Shown in pieces: positions 1 through 5,632 of a stretch of 9,826 nucleotides of DNA. Below the pieces are notes generated by a model that was not told the DNA's origin, did not search any database, and saw only the letters and a list, made by a program, of their open reading frames with translations. Location: NCBI GenBank assembly GCA_903913175.1, contig CAIWKF010000011.1, positions 1 to 9,826 on the forward strand, written 5' to 3'. Origin of the DNA: Candidatus Staskawiczbacteria bacterium (GTDB lineage: Bacteria > Patescibacteriota > Minisyncoccia > Minisyncoccales > Staskawiczbacteraceae). The position numbers and the translations under genes were made by a program. How positions within the stretch are numbered: the stretch's first letter is position 1; every line of letters starts with the position of its first letter.

Positions 1-1021
1 TATCAAAATCAGAAATGTAATTTTTATCACATCCTTCTCTATATTTTAAAAATTCTACATTTGCTTTTTCTATAGCCTGCTGGTGACTTATTTTACCAGC
101 ACTGTTAAGAATTTTTTTCTCACTAGCTTTTAAAAATTCGTCTAATTTTATTATCCAGTCAGCCATTTTCATTGGCTTGTTTTCCAAAGCTTGTAATTCT
201 GCAAAATCAAGATACATAGACACAATTAAATTTAATTTTTTAAGTTCTGGCTCTAAAAGATAATTTTTTGCAACAGCAACATCATTTTCAGTTATATATT
301 TCCCTTTAAAATTTGTTAAACCCATAAACGGCTTTTTGCTATCTACTCTTTTTTCTATCATTTCTGCAGCTGTTTGTCCGTGAATTGCAAAATGCATTTT
401 ATTTTGCACAGTGGCAAAAAAAGTTTTAGTCATTTCATCATCTTTTTTGTAATCAATGCTCGTGGCATAAATATCTGTTACTTTTTGATAGAAATTTCTT
501 TCACTAGATCTTATATCCCTAATTCTCTGTAAAAGTTCCTCAAAATATCTGGCTCTTACGCCACCTTGTTTTAATCTTTCGTCATCCATAACAAAACCCT
601 TTATAATATATTCTTTTAGTTTTTGCGTTGCCCAAATTCTAAATTGAGTTCCTTGTTTTGAATTTACCCTATACCCAACAGAAATAATAACATCAAGATT
701 GTAAAAATCTATATCTCTCTCAATAACTCTTTCGCCCTCAGTTTGAACTATTCGGAATTTCCGAATAGTTGATTCTTCTAGCAACTCACCCTCTTTAAAA
801 ACATTTTTAATATGTTCATTAATCGTGGGCAACCCTTTATCAAATAATTCTGACATTTGTTTTTGCGAAAGCCAAACTGTTTCGTTTTCCAACAAAACCT
901 CCAGCCTTGCTTGCCCATCTTCTGCACTGTAAATAACAATCTCGCCCCGCCTTTGGCGAGGCTCGCCTTCGGCGACTTTATTAAATTTTTCTTTCTTTTT
1001 ATTAATATTTTCTTTTTTCAT
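1..1021 (-). CDS. rhuM: RhuM-family protein (3' end cut off by the window)
   Basis: An open frame runs from an ATG at 1021 to the left edge without a stop and gives 340 residues, close to the full length of RhuM (virulence RhuM) family proteins, so only the extreme C-terminus is missing. Recognisable family blocks are an N-terminal strand region ending in ETVWLSQKQMSELF (about residues 47-60), a helix-turn-helix-like stretch with INEHIKNVFKEGEL, the DFYNLDVIISVGYRVNSKQG block, QFRIWATQKLKEYIIKGFVMDDERL, and a late YLDFAELQAL segment. The family is named after a Salmonella pathogenicity-island gene. Its biochemical role is not settled; the N-terminal blocks look DNA-binding. It is common on accessory DNA and often scattered among unrelated bacteria, so recent acquisition is plausible. 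Residues about 16-27 (VAEGEPRQRRGE) are encoded by a GC-rich palindromic insert. The family assignment is firm, the function is not. Confidence 0.88.
   Translation of the reverse strand, partial: MKKENINKKKEKFNKVAEGEPRQRRGEIVIYSAEDGQARLEVLLENETVWLSQKQMSELFDKGLPTINEHIKNVFKEGELLEESTIRKFRIVQTEGERVIERDIDFYNLDVIISVGYRVNSKQGTQFRIWATQKLKEYIIKGFVMDDERLKQGGVRARYFEELLQRIRDIRSSERNFYQKVTDIYATSIDYKKDDEMTKTFFATVQNKMHFAIHGQTAAEMIEKRVDSKKPFMGLTNFKGKYITENDVAVAKNYLLEPELKKLNLIVSMYLDFAELQALENKPMKMADWIIKLDEFLKASEKKILNSAGKISHQQAIEKANVEFLKYREGCDKNYISDFD
746..770. repeat. 25-nt perfect inverted repeat within rhuM
   Basis: Two perfect 12-bp arms (746-757 and 759-770) flank a single base. The arm reads AACTATTCGGAA. 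It lies in codons for the conserved TIRKFRIV stretch. This could be an operator for autoregulation, a stem-loop in the mRNA, or a by-product of the protein sequence, since similar residues occur in many RhuM proteins. Confidence 0.5.
941..976. repeat. GC-rich palindromic element inside the rhuM N-terminus
   Basis: Three abutting inverted repeats occur here: CGCC-ttt-GGCG (948-958), GGCGAG-g-CTCGCC (955-967) and CGCC-ttc-GGCG (964-974). The surrounding gene is strongly AT-rich. The element keeps the rhuM frame open and adds about a dozen Glu/Arg/Gly-rich residues ahead of the conserved family domain. The 11-bp core CGAGGCTCGCC (957-967) recurs inside prfB at 9067-9077. Confidence 0.7.
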
Positions 1022-1034
1022 ATAATTTCTTCTA

Positions 1035-1053
1035 TTTTATTATTTTAGCATTT
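1035..1053 (-). promoter_or_regulatory. Possible extended -10 promoter of rhuM
   Basis: On the minus strand TGC-TAAAAT (-10 at 1042-1047) lies 20 nt upstream of the rhuM ATG and would give a leader of about 14 nt. No convincing -35 is visible; the expected position falls in the T-tail of the obg terminator. The leader has only a weak purine stretch (AGAAGAAA). Confidence 0.35.
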
Positions 1054-1061
1054 TGCAAAAC

Positions 1062-1083
1062 AAAAAAACAGGCAAAAGCCTGT
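1062..1083 (-). terminator. Rho-independent terminator downstream of obg
   Basis: A 6-bp perfect stem ACAGGC/GCCTGT (1068-1073 and 1078-1083) with a 4-nt loop is followed on the minus strand by a run of at least six T (1062-1067). It lies about 80 nt after the obg stop and just upstream of rhuM, so it should insulate rhuM from the obg transcript. Confidence 0.85.
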
Positions 1084-1101
1084 AAATAACTATTAAGGGA
1101 G

Positions 1102-1143
1102 TTTATCGCAATAAACGACACTTATGTCGCAAAGCATTGCGAC
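1102..1143. repeat. Chain of three short palindromes between obg and its terminator
   Basis: Contiguous or overlapping inverted repeats fill this spacer: TTTAT-cgca-ATAAA (1102-1115), CGACA-ctta-TGTCG (1116-1129) and GTCGCAA-agca-TTGCGAC (1126-1143). The second and third share bases, so they are alternative folds. No T-run follows, so this is not the terminator. It resembles small dispersed intergenic palindromes. Confidence 0.5.
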
Positions 1144-1164
1144 GTACAAATTATTAAAAAATTA

Positions 1165-2142
1165 TTATAAAGTTTTAACTTTTTTATCTTCTGCAATAGC
1201 ATTTAAAATTTTCTTGACACTGTCAAGACTTTCACTATCAATAATAGAAATTTCAATTATATCTTTACCAACTTCTTTAAACTGACTTTTAATTTCCAAA
1301 ATTCTTTCTTTGCTAGCTGTGTCAATTTTACTTAAAAATATGTATTCAATTTTTTGCAAAAGTTGTAAATTATATTCTTTAAGCTCATTTCTGACATCAT
1401 TATAATCTTTAATTGGATCAAGAGACTCAGCAGAAACTAAATGAAATAAAGTTTTAGTGCGCTCAACATGTTTTAAAAATTTAATTCCCAAACCTTTGCC
1501 AGTGCTTGCTCCTTCAATTAAACCTGGAATATCTGCTAAAACCAAATCATAATAAGCGCCCAAGTTTGGTTCCAAAGTAGTAAACGCATAGTTTGCCACC
1601 TTACTTTTTGCATTGGTTAATTCATTAAGCAGACTTGATTTACCCACATTTGGAAGACCAATAAACCCCACATCTGCAATAAGTTTTAGTTCAAATTGAA
1701 TTTCAAAAGTTTCACCATCTGTGCCCATTTGAAACTCTTTTGGACTAGTGTTTGTGGCAGATCTAAATTTATAATTTCCTTTTCCTCCTTTTCCTCCTTT
1801 GGCAATTAGATCTGTTTGACCAATTTTTGTAATTTCAAAAGACCTGCCATTAGTTAAATTTTTATAAACTGTACCAACTGGAACCTGCAAAAATAAATCT
1901 TCTGCATCAAAACCATCGCGTAATTGTGGTTTTCCGTTTTCACCTTTTTCTGCTTTAATATCTTTTTTAAATCTAAATTGTTTTAAGGCAGTTAGATCAG
2001 AGACTCCTTCTAAAAATATACTTCCGCCCTTTCCGCCACTTCCTCCGGTTGGCCCCAAAGCCATTTTTATTTTATTAAAAACCGCCATGCCGTTTCCGCC
2101 TTTTCCCGCTGTTATTTTAATTTTGACATCATCTATAATCAT
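1165..2142 (-). CDS. obg: GTPase Obg/CgtA, short form without C-terminal extension
   Basis: Obg is a ribosome-associated GTPase involved in large-subunit assembly and stress control. The N-terminal glycine-rich Obg fold spans about residues 1-155 (GKGGNG, GPTGGSGGKGG, AKGGKGGKGN). The G domain follows: G1 GLPNVGKS (162-169), G2 threonines near 188-189, G3 DIPGLIEGA (204-212), and G4 as SKID (271-274) instead of the usual NKxD. The protein stops at 325 residues, shortly after the G domain, so the optional C-terminal OCT domain is absent. The ATG at 2142 is supported by an extended -10 element that puts the transcription start on the A of the ATG. The gene lies 21 bp after the P-type ATPase stop and ends in TAA ahead of an intrinsic terminator. 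The family call is very secure. Confidence 0.96.
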   Translation of the reverse strand: MIIDDVKIKITAGKGGNGMAVFNKIKMALGPTGGSGGKGGSIFLEGVSDLTALKQFRFKKDIKAEKGENGKPQLRDGFDAEDLFLQVPVGTVYKNLTNGRSFEITKIGQTDLIAKGGKGGKGNYKFRSATNTSPKEFQMGTDGETFEIQFELKLIADVGFIGLPNVGKSSLLNELTNAKSKVANYAFTTLEPNLGAYYDLVLADIPGLIEGASTGKGLGIKFLKHVERTKTLFHLVSAESLDPIKDYNDVRNELKEYNLQLLQKIEYIFLSKIDTASKERILEIKSQFKEVGKDIIEISIIDSESLDSVKKILNAIAEDKKVKTL

Positions 2143-2148
2143 GTTATT

Positions 2149-2177
2149 AGTATAGCATACATTTTAGTTTCTGATAA
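2149..2177 (-). promoter_or_regulatory. Extended -10 promoter of obg, leaderless geometry
   Basis: On the minus strand TTATCA (2172-2177), a 17-bp spacer and TATACT (2149-2154) preceded by TGC form a good promoter overlapping the end of the P-type ATPase gene. Counting from -7 at 2149 places +1 exactly at 2142, the A of the obg start codon. There is no room for a ribosome binding site. Confidence 0.6.
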
Positions 2178-4698
2178 GCTTTAGAATTTCAAACCAAATT
2201 AAACTAGCTAAAACAACAGCAAAAATAAATATAAAGTCTGCTGGACTAATTGGGGCTAAATGAAACAAATTTGCTAAAAAAGGAACATATAAAACTGCAA
2301 ACAAGCATACCAATGTACCAAAAATTACAAAAAATAGAATTTTATTTGCACTTAAAATAATTTTATGAATATTTTTGCTCCATGATAAATTTATAACTAT
2401 AAGGGTTAAATTAGATAATACTAAAGATGCAAAAGCAAAACTTCTTGCTTCTAATTCTGTTTTACCAGACTTTATGGCCAAATAATATAATACAAAGGTT
2501 GCCAGCAAAACTCCTGCGCCTTGTAAAATACTTAAAGAAATTGTTTTAAAACTAAACATTGGAGTACGCAGATTTCTTGGAGGACGCTTCATAATATTTT
2601 TATCTTCTTTTTCTGCTTCAAAAACCGTAGAACATGCAGGGTCAATAATTAATTCTAAAAATGCCACATGAATTGGAAACATAACAGTTGGAAGCCCAAA
2701 AAATAATGGCAAAATTGACATTCCTGCAATTGGTACATGAACTGCCAACAAATAACCCATGGCACTTTTAATATTTTCAAAAATTCTGCGCCCCAAGCGC
2801 ACAGCTAAAACAATAGAAGAAAAATCATCATCCAATAAAACTAAAGCTGAAGCTTCTCTGGCTACATCAGTTCCTCTTTGGCCCATGGCAATTCCAATAT
2901 TAGCGGACTTTAAAGCTGGAGCATCATTTACACCATCCCCTGTCATGGCCACAATTTCATTATTGGCTTTTAGCGCGTTTACAATTAGTAATTTTTGCTC
3001 TGGCACAACTCTGGCAAATATATTTACATCTTTTATTTTTTCACGCAACTGTATATGACTTAATTTTTCAAGGTCACTGCCAGTTAAAAATTTGTTGTAA
3101 TTTTTAATTCCAACTTTTTCTGCTACAAATTGAGCAGTCCCAGGATAGTCTCCTGTAATTATAATTACACGCATTCCTGCAGAATAAGCTTCTTTTACTG
3201 AACGCTCAGTATTTGGTCTTACAGGATCAACAAAACCTAAAAGACCCAAAAACTCAAAATCAAATTTATGAATATTTTCAGGTAAAATGCTTTCATTATA
3301 ATTTGCTTTTGCTACAGCTAAAACCCTTAATCCTTTTTCTGACATTTCCTTTACTTTCTGTAAAATTTCTTTTTTATAATTTGCATTAATATGACAAAGT
3401 TCTAAAACAGATTCTGGAGCACCCTTACAAGCCACAAAAAAATTATTAATACCTGATGACTGCCAAACATTTGATAATGCAAATAAGCTTTTTGATAAAG
3501 GATATTCCTTAACTAAATTTAATTCCATGTTTTTTTCAGGCAAATCTGTAATATATAAGTGTGACATTTTAATTATTTCTTTTTCAATTTCCTCAAAGGC
3601 ATCTTTTTTGCATGCTAAAAATGAATATTTTAAAAGATTTTTAAAATTTTCTGGCAATATGGTAGTAGCTAAATCACTTATTTCATAAAAACTTTTTCCA
3701 TCAAACAAACTAGAAAGCTCCATTTTATTTAAGGTTAAAGTTCCGGTTTTGTCTGTGCATAAAACAGAAGCAGCTCCCAATGTTTCAATAGTTGCGCTTT
3801 TTCTGGTTAAAACATTTCTTTTAGAAATCCGCCAAGCCCCTAAAGTTAAAAAAATCAAAAACACAATTGGAAATTCTTCTGGCAAAATAGCCATGCTTAA
3901 AGTTAAGCCTGCTAAAAATCCTGAAACTAAATCATTTTTATAAAAAGCATAATAAGCAATGACTAGAATACATAAAATAGCTCCAATAATAGCTACAAAC
4001 CTAACAATTTTTGCAGTTTCTTTTTTTAACAAAGTGTCTTCTTCTTTTATATTTTCTAAGCTTTTTCCAATTTTTCCAATTTCTGTATTTTTGCCAGTAA
4101 AAACTACTTTTGCCAGACCACTGCCCGAAGTTACTAAAGACCCAGAATAAACATAAGGTAAATTATCTCCACCTGGTCTTTGACTTTTAAAATCTTTATT
4201 ATTTTCTACTTCGGTTTTTCTAACTGCCATTGATTCACCTGTTAAAAGTGATTCATCAATAAAAAGATTTAAACAATCTAAAATAACTGCATCTGCAGGG
4301 ACTCTATCACCTTCGCGAATTATAATAATGTCTCCTTTTACAACTTCTTTGCCAGGAATTCTTATTTCTTTTTGGTTTCTTATAACCAAAGCCCGCGGAC
4401 TGGTTAAATCTTTTAAGGCTTGCAAGGTTTTTTCAGTTTTTCTTTCTTGATAAAAAGTGATTCCAATAACCACAAACACAGAGAATAAAAGTACTAAAGT
4501 ATCTTTTATGTCACCCAAAAATAAATAAACCAAACCAGCTAGTAATAATAAAACCAACATTGGTTCAGATAAAATTTTATAAAGCATAAAAAACCAGCTT
4601 TGCTTTTTTTGAGCTGGCAATTCATTAAAACCATCTTTAATTAAAATTTTCTCAGCCTCTGCTTGTGTTAAACCTTTATATATAATAGATTCTTGCAT
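2164..4698 (-). CDS. P2-type cation-transporting P-type ATPase
   Basis: This is an 844-residue membrane pump with the full P-type layout: paired helices at about 45-84, actuator domain with LTGES (152-156), M3/M4 helices (about 232-288) with PEEFP (273-277) in M4, phosphorylation site DKTGT (316-320), nucleotide-binding KGAPE (425-429), ITGD (514-517), hinge MTGDGVNDAP (585-594), then M5-M10. The N-terminal cation-ATPase domain and the overall plan are those of the P2A/P2B calcium pumps. The ion-site helices differ: M4 has PEEFP rather than PEGLP, and M6 has LELIIDPACS (681-690) rather than the SERCA-type NxxTDxxP. Calcium is therefore only a guess; Mn, Na, K or another cation is possible. 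No N-terminal metal-binding CxxC domain is present, which argues against a copper or zinc P1B pump. The gene has its own promoter region and no visible ribosome binding site. Confidence 0.93.
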   Translation of the reverse strand: MQESIIYKGLTQAEAEKILIKDGFNELPAQKKQSWFFMLYKILSEPMLVLLLLAGLVYLFLGDIKDTLVLLFSVFVVIGITFYQERKTEKTLQALKDLTSPRALVIRNQKEIRIPGKEVVKGDIIIIREGDRVPADAVILDCLNLFIDESLLTGESMAVRKTEVENNKDFKSQRPGGDNLPYVYSGSLVTSGSGLAKVVFTGKNTEIGKIGKSLENIKEEDTLLKKETAKIVRFVAIIGAILCILVIAYYAFYKNDLVSGFLAGLTLSMAILPEEFPIVFLIFLTLGAWRISKRNVLTRKSATIETLGAASVLCTDKTGTLTLNKMELSSLFDGKSFYEISDLATTILPENFKNLLKYSFLACKKDAFEEIEKEIIKMSHLYITDLPEKNMELNLVKEYPLSKSLFALSNVWQSSGINNFFVACKGAPESVLELCHINANYKKEILQKVKEMSEKGLRVLAVAKANYNESILPENIHKFDFEFLGLLGFVDPVRPNTERSVKEAYSAGMRVIIITGDYPGTAQFVAEKVGIKNYNKFLTGSDLEKLSHIQLREKIKDVNIFARVVPEQKLLIVNALKANNEIVAMTGDGVNDAPALKSANIGIAMGQRGTDVAREASALVLLDDDFSSIVLAVRLGRRIFENIKSAMGYLLAVHVPIAGMSILPLFFGLPTVMFPIHVAFLELIIDPACSTVFEAEKEDKNIMKRPPRNLRTPMFSFKTISLSILQGAGVLLATFVLYYLAIKSGKTELEARSFAFASLVLSNLTLIVINLSWSKNIHKIILSANKILFFVIFGTLVCLFAVLYVPFLANLFHLAPISPADFIFIFAVVLASLIWFEILKLIRN

Positions 4699-4722
4699 GA
4701 ATTTTTATTTTAAATATTATTT

Positions 4723-4751
4723 ACTATACCAAAAAATCGCCCAACTATAAA
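4723..4751 (-). promoter_or_regulatory. Likely extended -10 promoter of the P-type ATPase gene
   Basis: On the minus strand TTTATA (4746-4751), a 17-bp spacer and TATAGT (4723-4728) preceded by TGG predict a start near 4716 and an 18-nt leader. The -35 hexamer lies inside the left copy of the 23-bp direct repeat, so the repeat may contribute to expression of this gene. An alternative TAAAAT at 4707-4712 would give an almost leaderless start. Confidence 0.45.
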
Positions 4752-4754
4752 GGC
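4732..4754. repeat. 23-bp direct repeat, left copy
   Basis: This is identical over 23 bp to 5584-5606, with core TCGCCCAACTATAAAGGC. The two copies bracket the GC-rich cassette. On the minus strand it reads as a short CGCC/GGCG stem followed by ATTTTT, so it could also be a weak terminator-like dispersed element. Flanking bases differ after the repeat. Confidence 0.85.
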
Positions 4755-4760
4755 ATAATT

Positions 4761-4794
4761 AAAAAACCTCAAACAACAAATGCTGTTTGAGGTT
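4761..4794 (-). terminator. Strong Rho-independent terminator of the cassette gene
   Basis: An 11-bp perfect stem (4765-4775 with 4784-4794, AACCTCAAACA and its complement), an 8-nt loop and a run of T on the minus strand (4761-4766) lie 40 nt after the TAG stop. A second small hairpin, GCACCA/TGGTGC (4798-4811), precedes it and is followed on the plus strand by ATATTTTTT, so termination could work in both directions. It separates the cassette from the P-type ATPase gene. Confidence 0.9.
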
Positions 4795-4822
4795 CTAGCA
4801 CCAACTGGTGCATATTTTTTCT

Positions 4823-4895
4823 GCCTAGACTGCTCTAGGCTGCCTCCGAACTTTCGTTCGGAAGGTTCTCGCAGAATCCTTCCTGTGAGAACCTT
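4823..4895 (-). other. Three contiguous stem-loops over the 3' end of the cassette gene
   Basis: From the last codons through the stop the minus strand folds into AAGGTTCTC/GAGAACCTT (4862-4870 with 4887-4895, 9 bp), a 9-bp stem closed by a GAAA tetraloop in the mRNA (4843-4864, one G-T pair), and GCCTAGA/TCTAGGC (4823-4840, 7 bp) which contains the TAG stop codon. With the two hairpins at 4765-4811 this makes five almost adjacent stem-loops in about 130 nt. Confidence 0.7.
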
Positions 4896-5440
4896 ACCAC
4901 GCCCACGGGGAAACCTTCAGCAGGATCTTCCCACCACTGGGCGTGGCCAATCTGCTCGAGCACCAGCACCTTGCCACTACACAGTTTTACTTCGGCGTGG
5001 AACGCTTTTGCGTTCCTAACCCTCAACATGCTGTGGCCCTCAAGATCCCCAAAATTTGGGTAACTGTTGGCCCAGAAAATCTTAACCACCTCTGAGGTCT
5101 CCCCTTCGTTGAGACGACTAAACGCATACCAGAGGTACTGGGGAACAGTGTCCCCATAAAGCTCTTTTACAAATTCCTCCTTGCCATATGAATCGCGCCA
5201 ATCCTTGGCACCCACCAAGTGACACTTGGCGAGTTGAACCTTTCGGTTCCACTCGCGCTTCTCCTTACGCCAACGCTCGGAGTCGGCCTCGCTTTCACGG
5301 CGCCAGCGAGCCTCCTGCTCGCTTTTCACGCGACGCTTGATAAGCGTGGCGCACATGGCTTGGCCTCCAAAATTGATGATCAAGGCCACGAGCACCAAAG
5401 ACGAAACGACCGCGGCGCCCAGAAATACATTTTCAAACAT
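4835..5440 (-). CDS. Orphan membrane-anchored protein in a GC-rich inserted cassette
   Basis: I do not recognise this protein. The ATG at 5440 is chosen because AAAGG sits 7 nt upstream; an in-frame TTG at 5455 precedes that site and is unlikely to be the start. The 201 residues comprise a hydrophobic segment (about 5-23, VFLGAAVVSSLVLVALIIN), a highly charged, probably helical stretch (about 35-68, rich in Arg, Glu, Lys and Trp), and a globular-looking C-terminal domain (about 75-201) with many aromatic residues. There are eight Trp in all, including a WW pair at 169-170. Basic residues after the hydrophobic segment suggest an N-out single-pass protein with the body in the cytoplasm, or a simple membrane tether. 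GC is about 55% and codons end mostly in G or C, unlike every neighbour. It has its own consensus promoter and terminator and lies between 23-bp direct repeats. Coding is supported by the site spacing, the domain-like protein and the uninterrupted frame. A structured RNA is a less likely alternative given the many hairpins. Confidence 0.75.
   Translation of the reverse strand: MFENVFLGAAVVSSLVLVALIINFGGQAMCATLIKRRVKSEQEARWRRESEADSERWRKEKREWNRKVQLAKCHLVGAKDWRDSYGKEEFVKELYGDTVPQYLWYAFSRLNEGETSEVVKIFWANSYPNFGDLEGHSMLRVRNAKAFHAEVKLCSGKVLVLEQIGHAQWWEDPAEGFPVGVVRFSQEGFCENLPNESSEAA
4999..5016 (-). other. Stem-loop within the cassette gene
   Basis: A 7-bp perfect stem GGAACGC/GCGTTCC closes on a 4-nt loop (AAAA in the mRNA) inside codons for RNAKAFH. 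It is one of several tight hairpins within this reading frame. Confidence 0.6.
5215..5256 (-). other. Two adjacent strong inverted repeats within the cassette gene
   Basis: CCAAGTG-a-CACTTGG (5215-5229, 7-bp arms) is followed directly by a 12-position stem with one mismatch (5229-5240 with 5245-5256). The loop of the second is GAAA in the mRNA, a GNRA tetraloop. Codons here read REWNRKVQLAKCHLV. Stems this long and tight are unexpected by chance inside a protein gene. Confidence 0.65.
5305..5347 (-). other. Two further stem-loops near the start of the cassette gene
   Basis: AGCGAGC/GCTCGCT (5305-5311 with 5317-5323, 7 bp, 5-nt loop) and ACGCTT/AAGCGT (5333-5338 with 5342-5347, 6 bp, 3-nt loop) lie in the codons for the charged helix. 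Confidence 0.6.
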
Positions 5441-5539
5441 GGCTACCCCTTTCAAGGGTTAAACCACTTGTCTTTTTTACCAATAACTCACAAAAGTTAC
5501 TGGCAGAGAGCTTTTGACTTTGCCCTCATTTTTATTCCT
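5441..5539 (-). promoter_or_regulatory. Structured 5' leader of the cassette gene with Shine-Dalgarno site
   Basis: The predicted leader is about 99 nt. It holds a GAGGGC/GCTCTC stem (5506-5527, one wobble pair), an 8-bp stem CCAGTAAC/GTTATTGG (5480-5503, one wobble pair) and, just before the ATG, the small palindrome CCCT-tgaa-AGGG which includes the AAAGGGG ribosome binding site. The last can hide the site, so translation might be controlled. No known riboswitch class is recognisable. Confidence 0.5.
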
Positions 5540-5545
5540 ATATTT

Positions 5546-5574
5546 ATTATATCATACTAAAATAACCTTGTCAA
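5546..5574 (-). promoter_or_regulatory. Perfect consensus sigma-70 promoter of the cassette gene
   Basis: On the minus strand TTGACA (5569-5574), a spacer of exactly 17 bp (5552-5568) and TATAAT (5546-5551) match the consensus at all twelve positions, and TGA before the -10 adds an extended element. The predicted start is near 5539. No other promoter in the window is this good. Confidence 0.92.
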
Positions 5575-5583
5575 GCCCAAACT

Positions 5584-5606
5584 AAAAATCGCCCAACTAT
5601 AAAGGC
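5584..5606. repeat. 23-bp direct repeat, right copy
   Basis: This is identical to 4732-4754 and lies 9 bp upstream of the -35 box of the cassette promoter. The distance from copy to copy is 852 bp. After it the sequence returns to the AT-rich background and then the palindrome at 5633. Confidence 0.85.
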
Positions 5607-5632
5607 GAAGTTTTAATTATTTATATGTCACA

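Noticed and set aside
857..1048. Plus-strand frame of 63 codons at the rhuM start
   Set aside because: It is antisense to rhuM, whose family blocks are unmistakable.
1102..1143. CRISPR array
   Set aside because: The palindromes are adjacent and differ in sequence, with no regular spacers; no array is present anywhere in the window.
5453..5455. TTG at 5455 as the start of the cassette gene
   Set aside because: The ribosome binding site lies downstream of it and is correctly spaced for the ATG at 5440.
4780..5560. Plus-strand open frames of 79 and 113 codons opposite the cassette gene
   Set aside because: They are by-products of the high GC of the real minus-strand gene. They have no ribosome binding site or promoter, and the minus frame has all signals.
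4732..5606. Insertion sequence or integron-like cassette
   Set aside because: No transposase, integrase, terminal inverted repeats or attC-like site was found; only direct repeats are seen.
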